From the NCBI GenBank assembly GCA_028047635.1, contig JAOFXR010000005.1, positions 1-64,000 of the forward strand: a DNA stretch of 64,000 nt. Reading direction: 5' to 3'. Positions within the stretch are counted from its first letter, which is position 1; each line of letters opens with the position of its first letter. The notes below the pieces were generated by a model, which had not been told where the DNA came from, did not search any database, and saw only the letters and a program-made list of their open reading frames with translations. Position numbers and translations under genes: made by a program. This DNA is from Verrucomicrobiales bacterium (GTDB taxonomy: Bacteria; Verrucomicrobiota; Verrucomicrobiia; Verrucomicrobiales; DEV007). Of this stretch, positions 30,468 through 40,533 are shown one piece after another.

Positions 30468-33400
30468 TTAGAACTCTTTGATGTCAATAAACTGAACGGT
30501 TCCAGCGTCGTCAAGTACTTCGACTTTGACGTCATCGAGTCCGAAACCATTGAGACCTGAGACAGTGATTTTTTGTCTTCCCGGCTTCTTCACTTCCAAT
30601 GTGATCTCTGCTTCGGAAACATCTGCCGGCAGTTCGATCTTATTCTCTCCATGGAGAAGAATGAGGTCGTTCAGCTTTCCTGAAATCTTGAATCGCACCG
30701 GTCCCGCTTTGCTGACATCGACGAAAGTACGAGCGACTCCGTAGCGATTGCGCCCTCGTCCGACGACCTTGGGCATTTCAGGAATCGGAACACCACCGGT
30801 TACTTTGGCGAAGAAGGGGATCCACTGATAGGTTTTGATGTCCTCGGTGAAGATCTGATGTCCGTAATGGCCGATTGCATCGCGAGTTCTTTCGTGGGGC
30901 ATGAGTGACTGCCACTGTCTCACATAGCGGTTCGGCGGCGTCTTGAAGTCACCGTCTTTTCCAAGCTGTGCCAGAAAGGCCACTAGATCGACAAACTCGT
31001 CTTCCCGTAGCTGAGCGGTTAGGCCTGGAGGCATGAGTGAAACAGGGCTGATGTTATTGCTCGCAATATCGGCTTTAGGAATGCGGTTTTCTTTTCCTGT
31101 GGCATCGCGGACGACGAGCTCGTTGTCATCCTCGCGAGCAATGGCTCCGGCGAATGAGTCTCCGTTTTTCAAGGTGACCAGTGTCGTGTGATAGCCTTCT
31201 TTGATCTTCATGTTCGGCTGAAGCAGGGAATCGATGAGGTAATCAACCGGAGCGCTGGAGCCAATACTAACGAGATCAGGTCCGATCACGCCGCCGGCAC
31301 CGCCGATGGCATGACAAACAAGACACTGCATCGAGGCGCGGCGATACACTTTCTCTCCATTGTGTGGATCGCCTGACTTCGCAACTGCCTCCATCATCGA
31401 TTCCATCTCGGTGTCGGAGAGAGCCATCTTCATCGGTTTGAGGTCTGCGGCCTTCTGAAGTGCTTTAACGAGCCCTTCGGGTTTCGTCGCGGCGCTGCTT
31501 GCCTTCTGGACACCGACAAGTGCGATCGGTTGGGGAAGTTTTGCGTTTGTGAGAGCTTTCGCGAGCGCTCCGGGGCCCTGCTTCGTGGCGAGGAAAGCCG
31601 CGTAGATGCCATGAGGATCTTTTCCGTCCGGCGCGTTCTGCAAGACTTCGACGGCGAGCGTGGCACCTGCGGCCGGGTTCATGCGGGTGCGGCCTCTCAC
31701 CGCGAGGGACTTAATTAAAAAGGTGCTCGTCTCTGATTTGGCTTCGCTGTCGAAGAGCTTCGCGGTGGGTGGGCCGCCAAGAGAAATAAGTCCGTTGAGA
31801 GTGGCTTCAGCGCGGCCCTGGTTCTCGGCTGCAGCGAGGAAGGCGGATTGCAATCCGGGACGAGCAGACTCTAGTTTCCAAAGACCAGCGAGGGTGGCGG
31901 CTTCTGAGAAAATGACGTCGTTCTTCGAATCGAGGAATTGATTTAATCGGTTCTTGTCACCCGTCGGTTGAATTTTCCTGATCCGTCCAGCCGAAGCCAG
32001 AGTGGTAAGAATCGCTTTCTGATGTGCCGGGGAGGCGTTCTCTTTCAGCGTGTGGACGAAAAGATTGTTTAGGTTCTCAGGAGAGCCGGTTTTTGAAATC
32101 CAGTCGGCAATGTCAGTCACTTCCTGATCGGAGGATATCTCGCCACTTTCAAGTGCGCTGAGAATCTGATCCACTGCGACCGGTTTGTTGATCGCCCGAA
32201 CCGCAAAGAGAAGTTGGCGGGTGGAGCTAAAAGGATTTTTTTCCTGTGCATCAGCGACCCAGCGGTCGGAGTGTTCGCGACAGATCGACCAGAGCGCGAA
32301 ATCGAGAAACTCATCAAGCTCGACTCCATCGATCGCCTTCATCGCGGTGGTGACGGTTTCTTTGACATCTAGCTGCGCAAGCACACTCACGGCCCAGAGG
32401 CGCACTTGTGGGTGAGGATCAGCTATCGCTTTGCTCGCGATGGCGAGGGCTTCGTCGTTATCAGCAGCACGGTAGTAAATGGCGCGTAGTGCGGCGGCAC
32501 GTGCTTTGTGATTTTTGGAATCCAGTAAGGCCACGGCGGCCTTCTCATCAAACTGATTGAGGGTTTGTGAGGCCCATACCTTGCGAAGGGCAACGAGATC
32601 GGGATCAACCCCATCGGGGACGCTCAAGTTCGCGACGGCTGGAAGAACCGCTTTCGGATCGCGGTTTCTCATTTCCGTGAGCGCGAGTTGACGGGTCAGT
32701 GCCTCAGGGGCATTGAGTTTTCCAGCAAGGGCTTTTTCATCGAGTTGGCTGAGATCTTCGATCGGAAGCGTATCCTGATCATCAAAGGTAATTCTCCAGA
32801 TGCGGCCGTGCTTTTGATCGCGGCGTGAGTCGCGGAAGTCAACTTCACCATGCTGAATGATAGGGTTATACCAGTCGGCGACGTAGATGGCCCCATCGGG
32901 GCCCATTTTGATATCGATAGGGCGGAAGGCGCGGTGCTTCGATGAAATGAGATCGGGGACCTGAGATGAGGTGTAGGCGCTGCCGTTGTCAGTCAGCTTG
33001 AAAAGATTGATTCGACTCCCGCGAAAATCGGGAGCAGCGATGAGGCCTTTGAGATCATCAGGAAGATGGCGTCCAGTAAGAAACTCGGCTCCGCAATGTT
33101 TGGGCTGTCCGGGGTTAAGTCCCTTGAGAATGCGGGAGGCTCCCGGTGAGGTCGCAAAGACAGAACGGGGAAAAACGAAGTTGATGCCCTGACTGCCGGC
33201 CCCGTCGGTGAGGAAGCTTTGTCCCCACTCATCAAAAGCGTGTCCCCAGGGATTGATGAGTCCTTTCATGAACACATCCGATCGCTGAGTCTCGGGCCGG
33301 TAGTGCCACATTCCGCCACCGAGGAGGCGACGAATTCCGTAAGGCGTTTCGAGGTGCGTGTGAATGTAGATGGACTGATTCATCCAAATCATTCCCTCTG

Positions 33401-33923
33401 GACCCCATTTAAAAGTGTGTAACAAATGGTGGGTATCCTCGGTTCCAAACCCTGACAGAACTACCTGGCGTTCATCGGCGACATCATCCCCGTCGGTATC
33501 TTTGAGAAAGAGGACCTCGATCGAATTCGCAATGTAGGCGCCTCCGTCACCGGGGAGGACGGCTGTGGGAATGTGAAGATTGGTGGCAAAGTCTATGCTC
33601 TTGTCCGCGACGCCATCACCATTCGTATCTTCGAGAATCACGACTTTGTCTTGTTCCTCCTGGCCTGGCTTGATGTGCGGGTAGAGCGGACTGCTGACGA
33701 CCCAGAGGCGTCCGCGCGAATCCCAGTTCATGTGAGTCGGGTTCGCGACGGCGGGTTCGTTGGCGAAAAGATTCACCTTCGCGCCTTCGATGAGTTGAAA
33801 GGCTTCGAGCTGCGCGGATACAGCCGTGTCAGGAATATCCTTGAGGCCGTTTTGAGAGTGAGCCGGGAGGGCGGCGAGAGTCGCAACGATGAGGGTTGCG
33901 GCAAGTGATTGGAAAAATTTCAT
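30468..33923 (-). CDS. PVC-type haem-binding propeller/HEAT/cytochrome c protein
   Basis: ANPTHMNWDSRGRLWVV; PDGAIYVADWYNPIIQHGEVDFRDSRRDQKHGRIWRI; CLVCHAIGGAGGVIGPDL haem motif. Confidence 0.93.
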   Translation of the reverse strand: MKFFQSLAATLIVATLAALPAHSQNGLKDIPDTAVSAQLEAFQLIEGAKVNLFANEPAVANPTHMNWDSRGRLWVVSSPLYPHIKPGQEEQDKVVILEDTNGDGVADKSIDFATNLHIPTAVLPGDGGAYIANSIEVLFLKDTDGDDVADERQVVLSGFGTEDTHHLLHTFKWGPEGMIWMNQSIYIHTHLETPYGIRRLLGGGMWHYRPETQRSDVFMKGLINPWGHAFDEWGQSFLTDGAGSQGINFVFPRSVFATSPGASRILKGLNPGQPKHCGAEFLTGRHLPDDLKGLIAAPDFRGSRINLFKLTDNGSAYTSSQVPDLISSKHRAFRPIDIKMGPDGAIYVADWYNPIIQHGEVDFRDSRRDQKHGRIWRITFDDQDTLPIEDLSQLDEKALAGKLNAPEALTRQLALTEMRNRDPKAVLPAVANLSVPDGVDPDLVALRKVWASQTLNQFDEKAAVALLDSKNHKARAAALRAIYYRAADNDEALAIASKAIADPHPQVRLWAVSVLAQLDVKETVTTAMKAIDGVELDEFLDFALWSICREHSDRWVADAQEKNPFSSTRQLLFAVRAINKPVAVDQILSALESGEISSDQEVTDIADWISKTGSPENLNNLFVHTLKENASPAHQKAILTTLASAGRIRKIQPTGDKNRLNQFLDSKNDVIFSEAATLAGLWKLESARPGLQSAFLAAAENQGRAEATLNGLISLGGPPTAKLFDSEAKSETSTFLIKSLAVRGRTRMNPAAGATLAVEVLQNAPDGKDPHGIYAAFLATKQGPGALAKALTNAKLPQPIALVGVQKASSAATKPEGLVKALQKAADLKPMKMALSDTEMESMMEAVAKSGDPHNGEKVYRRASMQCLVCHAIGGAGGVIGPDLVSIGSSAPVDYLIDSLLQPNMKIKEGYHTTLVTLKNGDSFAGAIAREDDNELVVRDATGKENRIPKADIASNNISPVSLMPPGLTAQLREDEFVDLVAFLAQLGKDGDFKTPPNRYVRQWQSLMPHERTRDAIGHYGHQIFTEDIKTYQWIPFFAKVTGGVPIPEMPKVVGRGRNRYGVARTFVDVSKAGPVRFKISGKLNDLILLHGENKIELPADVSEAEITLEVKKPGRQKITVSGLNGFGLDDVKVEVLDDAGTVQFIDIKEF

Positions 33924-33965
33924 AGCGGAAAAGTAAATGGCAGGAGTGGCGAATCAGGAGATCGA

Positions 33966-34976
33966 TTAGTTCTTTGGCTGGCCGGCGAAAACTTTCTGGC
34001 GGGCGGCTTCGATGTTTTTTTCCTGCTCTGCAATGAGAGGATCAAACATTGGGATCTCTTTGGCGTTCTGGCCCTGTTCGTGTTTACGGAAGAGGAATAG
34101 ATAAGTCTCGTTGGCCGGTCTCCACCGATGGAAAAAGAGACGGTTTTTCTCAATGATTGAGGCGACCAGTTCAGGAGTCTCGTCATTGGCGATGGTTGAA
34201 GTCTCCCCGTAGCCGAGGCCTTTGACGAGCTCGCGTCCAAGAATTTGGTAACCGGATTTGCTGTAGTGAAGTCCGTTGTTGGTGAGTGCGGGGCTGGCTA
34301 CTTCTCCGTTGAAGTCATCTCCGCCGAGGGCTGCGAACCAGTCAACGAAGCTCAGTTGGTTATCAGTGGCGAGTTGTTTGATGCGGTCGCGAAAGATGGC
34401 GAGACGGGCGTTGTTCTCTGTCTGATCGGGGAGGGGCTCTCCGAGGTTTTCAAGAGGTGGAGGCGAAACGAGCACGATCTCCCGTAGTGAGCCGCCTGCG
34501 GCGGAGCGAAGTCGGTCGATCTTTTCCTGGTAGCCTTGGCTGAATGTCGCAAGGCTGCCTTCCATGCCGCTTGCGGACGGCTCTTTATGAATGGGTTCGT
34601 CGGTCCACCCCTGATCGACAGACATTGCCGCACCCGTGCCGTAGCAAAGGAATATGACCTGCGGTTTGATTTCTGAAACAATAGAGACAAGGCGTTCGCG
34701 ACCTTCCTGCGGAGGACCGAAGTAAGAGCGTGAATCTCCGAACACAGAATCACCGCTCCAACCAAGGTTTCGAATCGAGATATTCTTCACTTCAGGGCCT
34801 GCCGCCAATTGCAAGGCGGCTTCCAGTTGCCCGGAAAGGCGGGCCCGTTCAATGACGGTGTTGCCGACGAGTGCGACGCGGTCTCCTGACTTCAGAATTG
34901 GTTCTGCGCCGTAGGCAAGTGCTGCGTGGGATAGCGCGAGACACCATAAGGTAATTCGAAGAGAAATGGGCTTCAT
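33966..34976 (-). CDS. SGNH/GDSL hydrolase family protein
   Basis: GDRVALVGNTVIERA; RNLGWSGDSVF; IFLCYGTGAA; NNGLHYSKSGYQ. Confidence 0.8.
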   Translation of the reverse strand: MKPISLRITLWCLALSHAALAYGAEPILKSGDRVALVGNTVIERARLSGQLEAALQLAAGPEVKNISIRNLGWSGDSVFGDSRSYFGPPQEGRERLVSIVSEIKPQVIFLCYGTGAAMSVDQGWTDEPIHKEPSASGMEGSLATFSQGYQEKIDRLRSAAGGSLREIVLVSPPPLENLGEPLPDQTENNARLAIFRDRIKQLATDNQLSFVDWFAALGGDDFNGEVASPALTNNGLHYSKSGYQILGRELVKGLGYGETSTIANDETPELVASIIEKNRLFFHRWRPANETYLFLFRKHEQGQNAKEIPMFDPLIAEQEKNIEAARQKVFAGQPKN

Positions 34977-34996
34977 TGGAATGTTTGAAAAGATCA

Positions 34997-35259
34997 GGTA
35001 GGATCGCTTTTACGACCAGTCCTCGTACACGTTAGGAGTGTGTCAGAAGGAGCGCCTGTTGTATCGTATTGTTACGAACAATCCCAGCGATTTGAACAAA
35101 AAAATAGCCGAACGCTGCTTTAGCGTCCGGCCGAATTTATGTTACGCGGGCGCTATTGCCTGCCTTTTAATGAAAGGTCTCTGCATCCGCCTCTTACTGC
35201 AGGCAGGAGTGCCTGCATGACCCCGAAGAGCTGCAGATGGTAGGAGCGTCTTTTACGAC
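34997..35259. repeat. Intergenic repeat cluster: two ggtagga..cttttacgac copies flanking hairpins
   Basis: ggtaggatcgcttttacgac (34997-35016) and ggtaggagcgtcttttacgac (35239-35259); hairpin tgcaggca-ggag-tgcctgca (35198-35217); imperfect hairpin 35108-35130. Confidence 0.6.
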
Positions 35260-35714
35260 TTCTCGTATTCTTTGAGGAACCCAATGAATTCGCGGCGGTG
35301 ATCCTCCTCACCTGAGAGCAGGGTGATTGCAAGGTCTTGCGTTACATAGTCAATTCCATCACTCACTTGAATGATTTTGTTATATTGGGCGATCGCTCCG
35401 TTTTCGGCATCGATGACGCCTTTGATTACACCGACAATGTCGGTTGTATCTTCGAGGGGCTGAAGCGATTTCTGTGCTCGATCCAGCGCAAAACTACCGG
35501 GAACGGTTCCTCCAATCGTTTTGATCCGGTTGGCGAGTGTCTGGGCGTGGGTGAGTTCTTCAACGATGTCGGCGGCGAGGGCGCGCTTAATCACCTCGGA
35601 TCGAACCCCGTCAAGGTTCACTGACGCGGCGATGTAGTTTTGCACCGTCTCCAGTTCCATCGCGTAGGCGATCTGAAGGTTTTTGATGATTTCCTGATTG
35701 GGTTCTTCGTTCAT
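35253..35714 (-). CDS. Ferritin-like/bacterioferritin-type protein
   Basis: AYAMELETVQNYIAASVNL; DIVEELTHAQTLANRI; EEDHRREFIGFL. Confidence 0.85.
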   Translation of the reverse strand: MNEEPNQEIIKNLQIAYAMELETVQNYIAASVNLDGVRSEVIKRALAADIVEELTHAQTLANRIKTIGGTVPGSFALDRAQKSLQPLEDTTDIVGVIKGVIDAENGAIAQYNKIIQVSDGIDYVTQDLAITLLSGEEDHRREFIGFLKEYEKS

Positions 35715-35838
35715 TTTTATGTTTATGTTAAGACGCTTTGCTCGTTAGAACCTTACGAAGGTATTGATAACGAGGTTGCAGGAGCTTCGATGACAGCGTA
35801 ATTCAGAATAGTCGGCATTTTGCCGGGGAGGAACACGT

Positions 35839-36342
35839 ATGAAATTGTTAGAGTTGAAATGGGGCTGCCTGATCGGTCTGGTCGGGGTGATCTGGTTGTA
35901 TGGTTCCTATTTTATGGGCCTTCATTCCGATGGTATTGGAAAGATCCAATTGATGGTGGGTTTGGGCTTCATCATTTCTTTCATCTCGTATGGATTGGCG
36001 ATGTCGGCTATCGTTAAGGCCCAGCCGGAAACCTCTTTTGTTGAAGGGTTGAAGTCCGGGGGGATTATGGCTGTGATCGCTGCGGTGATTGCGGTCGTTG
36101 CTCAGTTCGGTTACTTCCAATGGATTAATCCTGACTGGACCCGGTATATGATGGATCAGACCCGAATTCACTTTGGAGCAGCGGGGACTTCGAGCGAACT
36201 GATCGAGGAACAGGTCAAATGGGCCGAGATGAATTTCAGTTTGAAAACCTACGCCATGCAGGCCGGACTTGGAGCGCTTCTCTCAGGCTTCATCTTTTCC
36301 GCCTTCGCGATGGGAATGATCCGTTTCTTTAAAAATCGATGA
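35839..36342 (+). CDS. DUF4199-like membrane protein
   Basis: Four TM-like segments; overlaps next gene by ATGA. Confidence 0.65.
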   Translation: MKLLELKWGCLIGLVGVIWLYGSYFMGLHSDGIGKIQLMVGLGFIISFISYGLAMSAIVKAQPETSFVEGLKSGGIMAVIAAVIAVVAQFGYFQWINPDWTRYMMDQTRIHFGAAGTSSELIEEQVKWAEMNFSLKTYAMQAGLGALLSGFIFSAFAMGMIRFFKNR

Positions 36343-36923
36343 AAAGACTTACCCGCACTCCGGTTATCGTCGCGGCGGCATTGACGTTGTTGGTGCCAAC
36401 GATTGGCTGGTTTGCGCTCGTTGAGCTGGGGCATATAGGCAAACCGGGGGAACCCCTTGCTCCGCCGTTTAATTTGTCCGATCGAATATCAACCATTGAG
36501 TTGATCACAAGTCCGGACGGCAAGCACACGGCGCGGTTTGTCGGAAGTGAACCTGGTGATCCTGAGATGACGAGCGATGCGTTTTTTGAAGAAGTGGCGC
36601 GACGGCGATCAGAGAGAGAGTCGCTCCCGAGGGTTTATCGGTTTCTTGATGTTACTTCAGTTACCGGTTTTCTCTGGGTTGCTTTCGGGCTTGCGGGGCA
36701 GGCCGTTTTCATGGGGCGTATGGTCGTTCAATGGCGAGCCAGTGAGAAAGCCAAATCGTCGGTGGTCCCTCCCGTATTCTGGTGGTTGAGCCTCCTCGGA
36801 TCTTCCATGCTCATTGTCTATTTCCTCTGGCGAAAAGAGATCGTCGGATTCCTCGGTCAGAGCACGGGATGGTTTATCTACGTCCGTAATCTGTGGTTCA
36901 TCTACGGGAAATCTGATCGGTGA
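36339..36923 (+). CDS. Lipid A biosynthesis N-terminal (LAB_N) domain protein
   Basis: FGLAGQAVFMGRMVVQWRASEKAKSSVVPPVFWWLSLLGSSMLIVYFLWRKEIVGFLGQSTGWFIYVRNLWFI. Confidence 0.88.
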   Translation: MKRLTRTPVIVAAALTLLVPTIGWFALVELGHIGKPGEPLAPPFNLSDRISTIELITSPDGKHTARFVGSEPGDPEMTSDAFFEEVARRRSERESLPRVYRFLDVTSVTGFLWVAFGLAGQAVFMGRMVVQWRASEKAKSSVVPPVFWWLSLLGSSMLIVYFLWRKEIVGFLGQSTGWFIYVRNLWFIYGKSDR

Positions 36924-36944
36924 GGACTAGTTTTCAGGGCTGAT

Positions 36945-37709
36945 TCACTCTGATTCCAGGCGGCCCCCCGTGAGCACTTCCTTCCGTGCCGATGCATCGA
37001 GGTCACCGACGCGAGTGTAGGTTCCGGTGAAGTAAGCTCTCATCCCATGGTAGTATTGAGTGTTTACTCCGGTCAGTTGGAGTTGGGATGCCGAATAGTT
37101 CTTTTCATAAATGAGCCAGGTCTCCGGATCTCCATCCGCTTTTTCATCGGAGCCGGCATCGGAGAAAAACGCCATGGAATCGTTGACTCGGGCCTCTCCG
37201 TCGATCATTCCGAGATGATAAGTAGGTCCTCTAACCACTTCGATATCGAATCGGAAACTCCCCGCGTCGGCTTCTTTGGCAATTCTCAGCCAGCCCCCGT
37301 AGCCGTCTGTCCATTCGCCTTCCCATTTCAATTCGCGATCAGACTCATTGGTCCAGCCTTCGACCATTCGAGTGCGAGTTTGGGTGACAAATTTCATGGT
37401 GCGCCAGTAAGCGGTTGAGGCTTCCTCCCGTTCTTCGAACTCGGGTCCGTCATCATAGACGGCTGACGACATTGAAGCAGCATCGCGAAATTGAAGCCAC
37501 TCTCGTTGGTCTTCCTGGAGGGCTTTGAAGTCCCATTCAGTCAGCGTCTTTTTTGCCTTTTGATAGGCCGCATTCAACGCTTTGTCGGCCGATTGGAAAG
37601 CACTCTTTTCCTGCTCTCGTGTGAGTTCTATTTCATCTTGCGCCTGAACTGGTGAAACTTGACTTACGAGGTAAGTCAGAGCCAGGAGGGGGAACGGATT
37701 AAATCTCAT
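36945..37709 (-). CDS. Secreted protein with LprI/DUF1311-like N-terminal region
   Basis: Signal peptide MRFNPFPLLALTYLVSQVSPVQAQ; ADKALNAAYQKAKKTLTEWDFKALQEDQREWLQFRDAAS. Confidence 0.7.
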   Translation of the reverse strand: MRFNPFPLLALTYLVSQVSPVQAQDEIELTREQEKSAFQSADKALNAAYQKAKKTLTEWDFKALQEDQREWLQFRDAASMSSAVYDDGPEFEEREEASTAYWRTMKFVTQTRTRMVEGWTNESDRELKWEGEWTDGYGGWLRIAKEADAGSFRFDIEVVRGPTYHLGMIDGEARVNDSMAFFSDAGSDEKADGDPETWLIYEKNYSASQLQLTGVNTQYYHGMRAYFTGTYTRVGDLDASARKEVLTGGRLESE

Positions 37710-37784
37710 GGAGAGCAGTGTGAATGATAATCGGAACTCAAGCAAGCCGTTGACGATTTTTCGCACTTGCTGCGACATCACTGT

Positions 37785-38246
37785 TTAATCTGAGAAGAGG
37801 GAGCCCTCGGATGGCCTCAGGCCGATGCGTGTTTCCGGTTCCCATTTGAGACCCCATTTTAACATTTCGGAGAGGACCGGTTTCAGCGCTTCGCCTTTTT
37901 CGGTGAGGTGATAACCGTATCGCTTTCCACCTTCCGTGAGTGGTCTTTTTTCGATGACTCCTGACTCAAAGAGGCGTTCGAGACGGTCGGTGAGAATATT
38001 GGTCGGGACGTTCTCGGGTGATTCGCAGAATTCTTTAAACCTCGTACTTCCCAGCATGAGATCACGTATTACGAGCAGGGTCCAGCGATCACCAAAGAGA
38101 TCGAGCGCACATGATACGGGGCAGGGTGACCTACGGCCGGGATTGTCTCTTCTTTTCGCGGAGGCTTTTTCTTTTTTTGCGATTGCAAAAGTTAAGCCAG
38201 TATTTAATTGCTTGCAAAACACAAGTATAAGACTTTTAATTTGCAA
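37785..38246 (-). CDS. HxlR-family winged-helix transcriptional regulator
   Basis: CPVSCALDLFGDRWTLLVIRDLMLGSTRFKEFCESPENVPTNILTDRLERL. Confidence 0.92.
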   Translation of the reverse strand: MQIKSLILVFCKQLNTGLTFAIAKKEKASAKRRDNPGRRSPCPVSCALDLFGDRWTLLVIRDLMLGSTRFKEFCESPENVPTNILTDRLERLFESGVIEKRPLTEGGKRYGYHLTEKGEALKPVLSEMLKWGLKWEPETRIGLRPSEGSLFSD

Positions 38247-38249
38247 GTA

Positions 38250-39370
38250 ATGGAAGCAAACACAATGGATGGATTATCAGAGCCACAGTTGGATCGTCCG
38301 GGGGGCGGGGCTGCCGGCGATCGAGCTCCTTATCGCGAGACTGGTCGTCGCGGGGAAGTATCGGAAATTGAGTCGAAATGAAATCGCTGCAGATTTTGAA
38401 AGAGAGAGAAATCTAATCAGCACGCTGGCTGCGGGAGTCGCGCCGGAGCTTGGCGCCAGACCGGTGCTCATGAGGCGGCAGCGATACAATCCTGGTGGAC
38501 TCAGCTTTGGTGGCACATCAAGCGCTGACATTACTGATGGGATTCTGGATTTGAATTTCCCTGACAGCCCTTGGTATAATGATGATGCACCTGAGGGCGA
38601 TAAAATTCTTGTTCTATTCTCATGGGACGGCGATAGCGAATGTGCACTTTTTGGTGTTCAGCAAGAATTGAACACTCTTATTCAGGAGAATTCCCGCTAT
38701 ACGTTTCGGGTTTCGGTCGGCAATATTCAATCAGGTAATACATCATCGGGAGGATACCTTAACCTCGATAATTTCCCGGGATATCGCGTCCAGGTTCTCG
38801 CTGATGGCAGCGTAATCTATGATGATCTAAATGAGTTGACGCCAGAGACGAAGTGAATTTTGATACTGTCGAACTCACGCGTGACCTTATCGGGACAGTC
38901 AATCCCGGCCTCATTCCTGCGGAAATCAATCACCTCGAAATTATTGGAAGTGGAGAGAAAGAGGGATTTGTCAGGGATTTCACGATCACAGGCAAAGGCA
39001 AGAAGCGGGTCCTAATTACAGGTCGCCGTTTATCCTTCAGAAAGGTGTGCCGAATCGGATTGGTGATCCGCAACTTTCCGTGCATGGCAAAAAGGGGCTT
39101 ATCGCGAAGAGCGCGAACTGGTTGAGCGAAAGACAAGCCCGCGAAATTAGGAGCGCCTCACGATTCTCACGGGAAAAGTGGAATCGAACCGATGCGGGGA
39201 TGATTCTCGAGCTTGAGGCGGGAGACTACAGCGTTAATCTCAGCAATGCTAGAGGTGCTGAAGGTTACGGAGCACTCGAAGTCTATGATCTCGATCTTGA
39301 TGCCCCGTCTCAAATTGAACTGCTCGACAAGGCTGCGGCTGACTTGATCCAGCTCTGGAACAGCAAGTGA
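38250..39370 (+). pseudogene. Chimeric remnant: truncated HxlR-linked MEANxxDYQxHSWIV-type 5' fragment joined to a frameshifted secreted PVC-type C-terminal domain
   Basis: MEANTMD in one frame then DYQSHSWIVRGAGLPAIELLIARLVVAGKYRKLSRNEIAADFERERN in the next; then GYRVQVLADGS, GFVRDFTITGKGKKRVLITG and, in another frame, GVPNRIGDPQLSVHG..LELEAGDYSVNLSNARGAEGYGALEVYDLD. Confidence 0.7.
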
Positions 39371-39517
39371 CTTTTATTCTGTTGGATATGATAGCAAACA
39401 ACCTGTTGAAAGTTTGCTCCTGGCCGCATCGGTCATACCAATGGTGCATTGGGATGATGAAAAGGGAGACTGAGGTGTCTCTTTTTGCGGAGATACTTTT
39501 GAGCGAAAACAGAGGCT

Positions 39518-40390
39518 TTATGGATTTCGCTTATCCTCTTCAAACGTGAATGGTTCTTTCCCGGAGATATCTGAACTGGTGAATGAAGGGCACCAATATT
39601 TTTCCACATGCTTGACGACGAGATCGGTCCCTGTGAAATGGTCCACACCCGGTGGGCGCTCTGGGTTATACATCGTATCGGTCATGTCACGCATTAGAGC
39701 GACGTTTTTGCCGAGTTTCACCATCTGGCGGATTGCGAAAGGGCGGCCGAGGACGCACATATTCAAATGCACTCCGCAGAGGATGACGTTATCTATTTTT
39801 CGCTCGCTCAGAAGATTGAAAGTTTCCTGTCCATTGTCAGTGAGCGCATCGCCTTCCTCAATATCGATCAGTTTGATTTGCCGCGTCCATGCTTCGCGGA
39901 TTTCGCATTTTTCTCCAGTGCAGCTGCACCCCATGTCGGAATCGTCAATCGGCAGGACGCCCTCGTATTTCGGGTCAGGCCAGCACCACGCGGTTCCCCA
40001 ACGAGGTGAATCAGCTAACTCGACGCGTGATTTCGAGAATGGAGCTTGTCGCGCCAGTTTCCGTTGAGGAGTTTTGTCATAGAAGCTGACAACGCTGCTC
40101 GGAGCGTGAATGATGAAAATACCTTTCTTACGAGCTTCTCTTACCGTGGTATTGAGAGCGGGAGCCATTTCGGCGACCCTGCGGGAAGCGGACTTGCACC
40201 AGTGGTCGTCCCACATGTCACAGATGATAAGGGCCGTATTTTTAGGCTTCCATGAGACACTTTCTTGGGTGGTTTTATCTTTCTCCACAGAATAGGAACG
40301 GAGATCTAAAACGAGAGAATCTTCAGCTACGGTGGAACCAATCATGACAATTTTCAGGAAGGCGAAAATGTGGGCTTGCAGCGATTTCAT
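39518..40390 (-). CDS. Isochorismatase-like cysteine hydrolase, secreted
   Basis: TALIICDMWDDHWC; VILCGVHLNMCVLGRPFAIRQMVKLGKNVALMRDMTDTMY. Confidence 0.87.
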   Translation of the reverse strand: MKSLQAHIFAFLKIVMIGSTVAEDSLVLDLRSYSVEKDKTTQESVSWKPKNTALIICDMWDDHWCKSASRRVAEMAPALNTTVREARKKGIFIIHAPSSVVSFYDKTPQRKLARQAPFSKSRVELADSPRWGTAWCWPDPKYEGVLPIDDSDMGCSCTGEKCEIREAWTRQIKLIDIEEGDALTDNGQETFNLLSERKIDNVILCGVHLNMCVLGRPFAIRQMVKLGKNVALMRDMTDTMYNPERPPGVDHFTGTDLVVKHVEKYWCPSFTSSDISGKEPFTFEEDKRNP

Positions 40391-40533
40391 ATTTAGAATT
40401 TAGCGTGTCAGCGGCAGGGAGGAAAGGCTGGATTCACACTGATACTCTTCCTGTAATAAATCCTGACAAATGCAAAAAAAACTCCGAAGCATTCGCGACG
40501 GAGGTTCTCTGTAAATTAGGCTTGGCGGTTTGC

